Of a stretch of 64,000 bases of DNA, positions 61,233 through 64,000 are shown in pieces. The stretch comes from Bacillota bacterium (lineage in GTDB: Bacteria; Sysuimicrobiota; Sysuimicrobiia; Sysuimicrobiales; Segetimicrobiaceae): assembly GCA_021324295.1 (NCBI GenBank), contig JAJPJJ010000044.1, positions 1-64,000 on the forward strand. The letters run 5' to 3'. The notes under the pieces were generated by a model that saw only the letters and a list, made by a program, of their open reading frames with translations, did not search any database and was not told the DNA's origin. The stretch's first letter is position 1, and each line of letters opens with the position of its first letter. The position numbers and the translations under genes are program-made.

Positions 61233-61325
61233 CTCCCCCCTCGATCCGCCCGGCGGGGCCGCCGGGGTCCGCGCGCGACGCCGCATCGTGGGGCCCGGCG
61301 CCGCTATTGCACCCGACAAATCCCC

Positions 61326-61354
61326 ATTATACTGATGCATCCTCGGGAAGTCTA
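61326..61354 (-). promoter_or_regulatory. Internal promoter at the map/infA junction
   Basis: On the minus strand TAGACT (61354-61349), 17 bp, then TATAAT (61331-61326). The TATAAT covers the map stop codon. A start near 61319 would give an ~87-nt leader for infA-rpmJ-rpsM-rpsK-rpsD-rpoA-rplQ. The AT-rich hexamer is striking in this GC-rich operon. Confidence 0.55.
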
Positions 61355-62091
61355 GTCAAGACGTCGGCGCCCGACTCCGTGACGGCGACCGTGTGCTCGA
61401 AGTGGGCGGACGGCTTGTGGTCCCGGGTCCTGACCGTCCATCCGTCCGGGTCCACCGTGACCTCGTGCGTCCCCGCGTTGACCATCGGCTCGATCGCGAG
61501 GGTCATCCCCGGCCGGAGGACGACCCCGCTGCCCGGCCGCCCGAAGTTGGGCACCTGCGGCTCCTCGTGCAGCCGCCGCCCCACCCCGTGCCCGGCAAAG
61601 TCCCGCACGACCGAGTAACCGTGGCGCTCCGCGTGTCGCTGGATCGCGGCGCCCACGTCGCCGAGCCGCGCGCCCGGCCGCGCCGCCCGGATCCCCTGCT
61701 CCAACGCGCCCTCGGCGACCCGCAGGAGCCGCCGCAGCTCCTCCGTCACGGTCCCGACCGGCACGGTCGTCGCGATGTCTCCGTGGAACCCTTCGATGAC
61801 CGCGCCGAGGTCCAGGCTGACGATCTCGCCCTCCCGGAGGCGGCGGCGGCCGGGGATGCCGTGCACGACCTCGTCGTTCACCGAGACGCACAGGCTCGCC
61901 GGGAACCCCCGGTACCCCAGGAACGACGGCACGCCTCCCAGCTCCCGGATGCGGTCCTCGGCGATCCGGTCCAGCGCCCGGGTCTCCACCCCGGGCCGCA
62001 CGGCGCGCGCGACCTCCAAGAGGGCCAGGGCGGCGACCCGGCAGGCCCGGCGCATCGCGGACAGCTCGGCCGGAGACTTGAGGTCGATCAT
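61327..62091 (-). CDS. map: Type I methionine aminopeptidase
   Basis: A 254-residue M24 enzyme removing the initiator Met from nascent chains. Metal ligands: the Asp pair in [19 protein letters not shown], His in [14 protein letters not shown], Glu in LAIEPMVN and Glu in [11 protein letters not shown]. The substrate His lies in [10 protein letters not shown]. No N-terminal zinc-finger extension, so a short type Ia form. ATG immediately follows the adk stop (TGA-ATG), implying coupling. Confidence 0.97.
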   Translation of the reverse strand: MIDLKSPAELSAMRRACRVAALALLEVARAVRPGVETRALDRIAEDRIRELGGVPSFLGYRGFPASLCVSVNDEVVHGIPGRRRLREGEIVSLDLGAVIEGFHGDIATTVPVGTVTEELRRLLRVAEGALEQGIRAARPGARLGDVGAAIQRHAERHGYSVVRDFAGHGVGRRLHEEPQVPNFGRPGSGVVLRPGMTLAIEPMVNAGTHEVTVDPDGWTVRTRDHKPSAHFEHTVAVTESGADVLTRLPEDASV

Positions 62092-62754
62092 TCAGTACCC
62101 TCGGCCCGCCCGCGACTGCACGAACTCCCGGATCTCCGCGTAGACATCCGCCACCGGCCCTTCCGCGTTGACCGTCAGGAACAGCCCCCGTTGCCTGTAG
62201 TAGTCGACGAGCGGCGCGGTCCACTGGCGGAACACCTGCAGCCGGTGGAGCACGGTCTCCGGCGCATCGTCCCGTCGCTGCACGAGCTCGGTGCCGTCCA
62301 GGTCGCACCGGCCCGGGACGCGCGGCGGCTTGAAGTCCACGTGGTAGATCGCGCCGCACGTTGGGCAGACGCGCCGGCCGGTGAGCCGCTTCAGGAGCAC
62401 CTCCTCGCGGCTCTCAAAGAAGACGACCGCGTCCAGGCTGCGGCGCCACTCCCCGAGCATCTGATCGAGCGCGTCCGCCTGCGCGAGCGTCCGCGGATAG
62501 CCGTCGAGGATGAACCCCCTCTGGCAGTCGGGCTCGCTGAGGCGCGTCCGGACGACCTCGTGCATCACACCGTCCGGCACCAAGTCCCCCCGCTGCATGT
62601 ACGCTTGGGCGAGCCGGCCGACCTCGGTGCCCTCCCGGACGGCCTGCCGCAGGATATCGCCGGTAGAGATGTGAGGAATCCCGTGGCGCTCGCGGAAGAT
62701 CTCGGCCTGCGTCCCCTTCCCGGCGCCGGGCGGCCCCATGAAGATCAGCTGCAT
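62092..62754 (-). CDS. adk: Adenylate kinase with zinc-binding LID
   Basis: A 220-residue kinase: P-loop FMGPPGAGKGTQAEIFRERH, NMP-binding GIPHISTGDILRQAV, FILDGYPRTLAQADAL and the long LID RRVCPTCGAIYHVDFKPPRV. LID ligands are Cys-x2-Cys ... Cys-x2-Asp (CDLDG), the same set as in Bacillus subtilis adenylate kinase, supporting a Gram-positive-type lineage. It lies 15 bp after secY and directly abuts map. Confidence 0.97.
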   Translation of the reverse strand: MQLIFMGPPGAGKGTQAEIFRERHGIPHISTGDILRQAVREGTEVGRLAQAYMQRGDLVPDGVMHEVVRTRLSEPDCQRGFILDGYPRTLAQADALDQMLGEWRRSLDAVVFFESREEVLLKRLTGRRVCPTCGAIYHVDFKPPRVPGRCDLDGTELVQRRDDAPETVLHRLQVFRQWTAPLVDYYRQRGLFLTVNAEGPVADVYAEIREFVQSRAGRGY

Positions 62755-62769
62755 CTCAGGCGGGCCCGG

Positions 62770-64000
62770 TCACTTCATGAAGCCCTCGTAGTGCCGCATG
62801 AGGACGTACGCCTCGATCTGCTTCATCGTCTCCAGGGCGACGCCGACCACGATGAGGAGCGAGGTCCCAGTCAGGTACAGCGTGAGCTGGCCGGTGAACT
62901 TGGCGAGAAAGATCGGGCCCACCGCGATCAGCCCCAGGAACAGCGCGCCGACCAGCGTGAGGCGTTCCAGGATGCGCGTCAGGTAGTCGGTCGTCGGCTT
63001 GCCCGGCCGGATCCCGGGGATGAACCCTCCGTACTTCTTGATGTTGTTGGAGACGTCCTCCGGATCGAAGCTGACCGCCGTGTAGAAGTACGTGAACACG
63101 ATGATGAGCGCGAAATAGAGGAGGCTCCCCACCGTGCCGCTCAGGGTGAGAAAGTTCCCGATCCGCTGCAGCCACTCGACCCGCGAGAACTGCGCGATCG
63201 TCGATGGGAACTGCATCACGGAGATGGCGAAGATGATCGGGATGACCCCGGCGGAGGCGATCCGGATCGGCAGGTGCGTCGTCTGGCCGCCGACCATCCG
63301 GCGCCCCACGATCCGCTTCGCGTACTGGATGGGGATCTTGCGCGCCGCCTGGGTGACGACCACGACCGCCACGATGCTGACGAGGATCACAAAGACATCC
63401 GCCAGCGCCCGGAACACCGACGCCTCGCCGACGTGCACCAGCCCGATCGTCTGGGCGAGCTCGTTGGGGAGGCGCGCCACGATGCCGGCGAAGATGATGA
63501 GGGAGACCCCGTTGCCGATCCCGTACTCCGTCATGATCTCGCCCATCCAGGTCAGGACCATCGTGCCGGCCACGAGCGTCGCCACGATCTCCGCCTGGAT
63601 GAGGGGCCGGGGGTCGGCGATCGCGCCGAGGTTACGGATCAGGACCGTCTGCCCCACGGCCTGGATGACGGCCAGGAACACCGAGAGGTAGAGGGTGTAC
63701 TGCCCGATCTTCCGCCGCCCGGCCTCGCCCTCCTCGCGGTGGATCTCCTTCAGGCGCGGGAAGACGACCTCGAGCAGGCTGAAGATGATCGAGGCGGTGA
63801 TGTACGGGAACACGCCGAGCGCAAACAGGGCGAACCGCGACAGCGCGCCGCCGACGAACAGGTCGATGAACCCGAACACGTTCCCCTGCTGCGAGAACAA
63901 CGTCTGCAGGCGCGCGACGTCGACGCCCGGTACCGGGATGTGCGACCCCAGCCGGAACAGCGCCAGCATGGCCATCGTGAACAGGAACTTGCGCCGGAGG
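62770..64000 (-). CDS. secY: Protein translocase subunit SecY (5' end beyond window)
   Basis: Partial: the frame is open to the right edge (RRKFLFTMAMLALFRLGSHI), so about 20 N-terminal residues are missing. Main channel of the Sec translocon. Family marks include IPVPGVDVARLQTLF (plug region follows), GGALSRFALFALGVFPYITA, MGEIMTEYGIGNGVSLIIFAG, and the cytoplasmic ribosome/SecA loops RKIPIQYAKRIVGRRMVGG and FIPGIRPGKPTTDYL. The C-terminus (VLMRHYEGFMK) is complete. First of the operon part visible here. Confidence 0.97.
   Translation of the reverse strand, partial: LRRKFLFTMAMLALFRLGSHIPVPGVDVARLQTLFSQQGNVFGFIDLFVGGALSRFALFALGVFPYITASIIFSLLEVVFPRLKEIHREEGEAGRRKIGQYTLYLSVFLAVIQAVGQTVLIRNLGAIADPRPLIQAEIVATLVAGTMVLTWMGEIMTEYGIGNGVSLIIFAGIVARLPNELAQTIGLVHVGEASVFRALADVFVILVSIVAVVVVTQAARKIPIQYAKRIVGRRMVGGQTTHLPIRIASAGVIPIIFAISVMQFPSTIAQFSRVEWLQRIGNFLTLSGTVGSLLYFALIIVFTYFYTAVSFDPEDVSNNIKKYGGFIPGIRPGKPTTDYLTRILERLTLVGALFLGLIAVGPIFLAKFTGQLTLYLTGTSLLIVVGVALETMKQIEAYVLMRHYEGFMK

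Overview
The window is 64 kb of very GC-rich bacterial chromosome with dense coding and frequent GTG and some TTG starts. The right end carries a ribosomal/transcription operon in the order secY-adk-map-infA-rpmJ-rpsM-rpsK-rpsD-rpoA-rplQ-ecfA-ecfA-ecfT-truA. That order, an IreB-family protein beside murA, and a Gram-positive-type zinc adenylate kinase point to a Firmicutes-like (Terrabacteria) lineage. The composition and transporter content fit an uncultivated high-GC soil, sediment or thermal bacterium. This placement is inferred from gene order only; no rRNA is present.

Layout. 0-7 kb (minus strand): mreB, a DUF2934 protein, small unknowns, a protein with an integrase-type N-terminal domain but no catalytic domain, and a one-chain partner-switching regulator (GAF-GAF-PP2C-HATPase-STAS) preceded by a frame-shifted MASE1 membrane sensor. 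7-8.5 kb: a 3' tRNA fragment, a HigB/HigA-type toxin-antitoxin operon with a clear promoter and palindromic operator, and tRNA-Val. 8.5-11 kb: murA, ireB-like and menG/ubiE. 11-14.4 kb: a sugar-type ABC importer (binding protein plus two permeases, no ATPase) and tRNA-Met. 14.9-17.1 kb: a general-stress-type protein and oxalate decarboxylase.

17-33.3 kb: one co-directional minus-strand block of uptake and catabolism. It runs cupin, cupin, 2-hydroxyacid dehydrogenase, two M24 metallopeptidases, an amidohydrolase, LivH, LivM, a Liv-type binding protein (frameshifted), LivG, LivF, a second binding protein, an isochorismatase-fold hydrolase, two zinc alcohol dehydrogenases and a cyclic amidohydrolase. 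Together they look like import and stepwise hydrolysis/oxidation of a small organic nitrogen or acid compound; the substrate cannot be read from sequence. 33.8-39 kb (plus): a NitT/TauT-type ABC importer with two permeases, a small membrane protein and an LVIVD-repeat protein. 39-46 kb: CocE-type hydrolase, cupin, AEC transporter, aldehyde dehydrogenase, iron-type alcohol dehydrogenase and an Asp/Glu/hydantoin racemase. 46-51 kb (plus): a second complete Liv-type importer. 51-54 kb: SPOR protein, NAGPA-type exported protein, alpha/beta hydrolase. 54-64 kb: the housekeeping operon, with secY running off the right edge.

Most unusual features: (1) about six tandem ~78-bp units, at 21.3-21.5 kb (2 copies) and 33.5-33.8 kb (4 copies), whose pairing is best explained by minus-strand RNA; they sit just upstream of two minus-strand catabolic gene sets and are a candidate undescribed cis-acting RNA. 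(2) A second, looser intergenic element family near ABC genes. (3) Both tRNA genes have an extended -10 only 7-8 bp before the mature 5' end. (4) Three disrupted genes, each repairable by one base in a G/C run. (5) A TruA with a C-terminal zinc-ribbon-like tail. No CRISPR array, rRNA or intact insertion sequence was seen.
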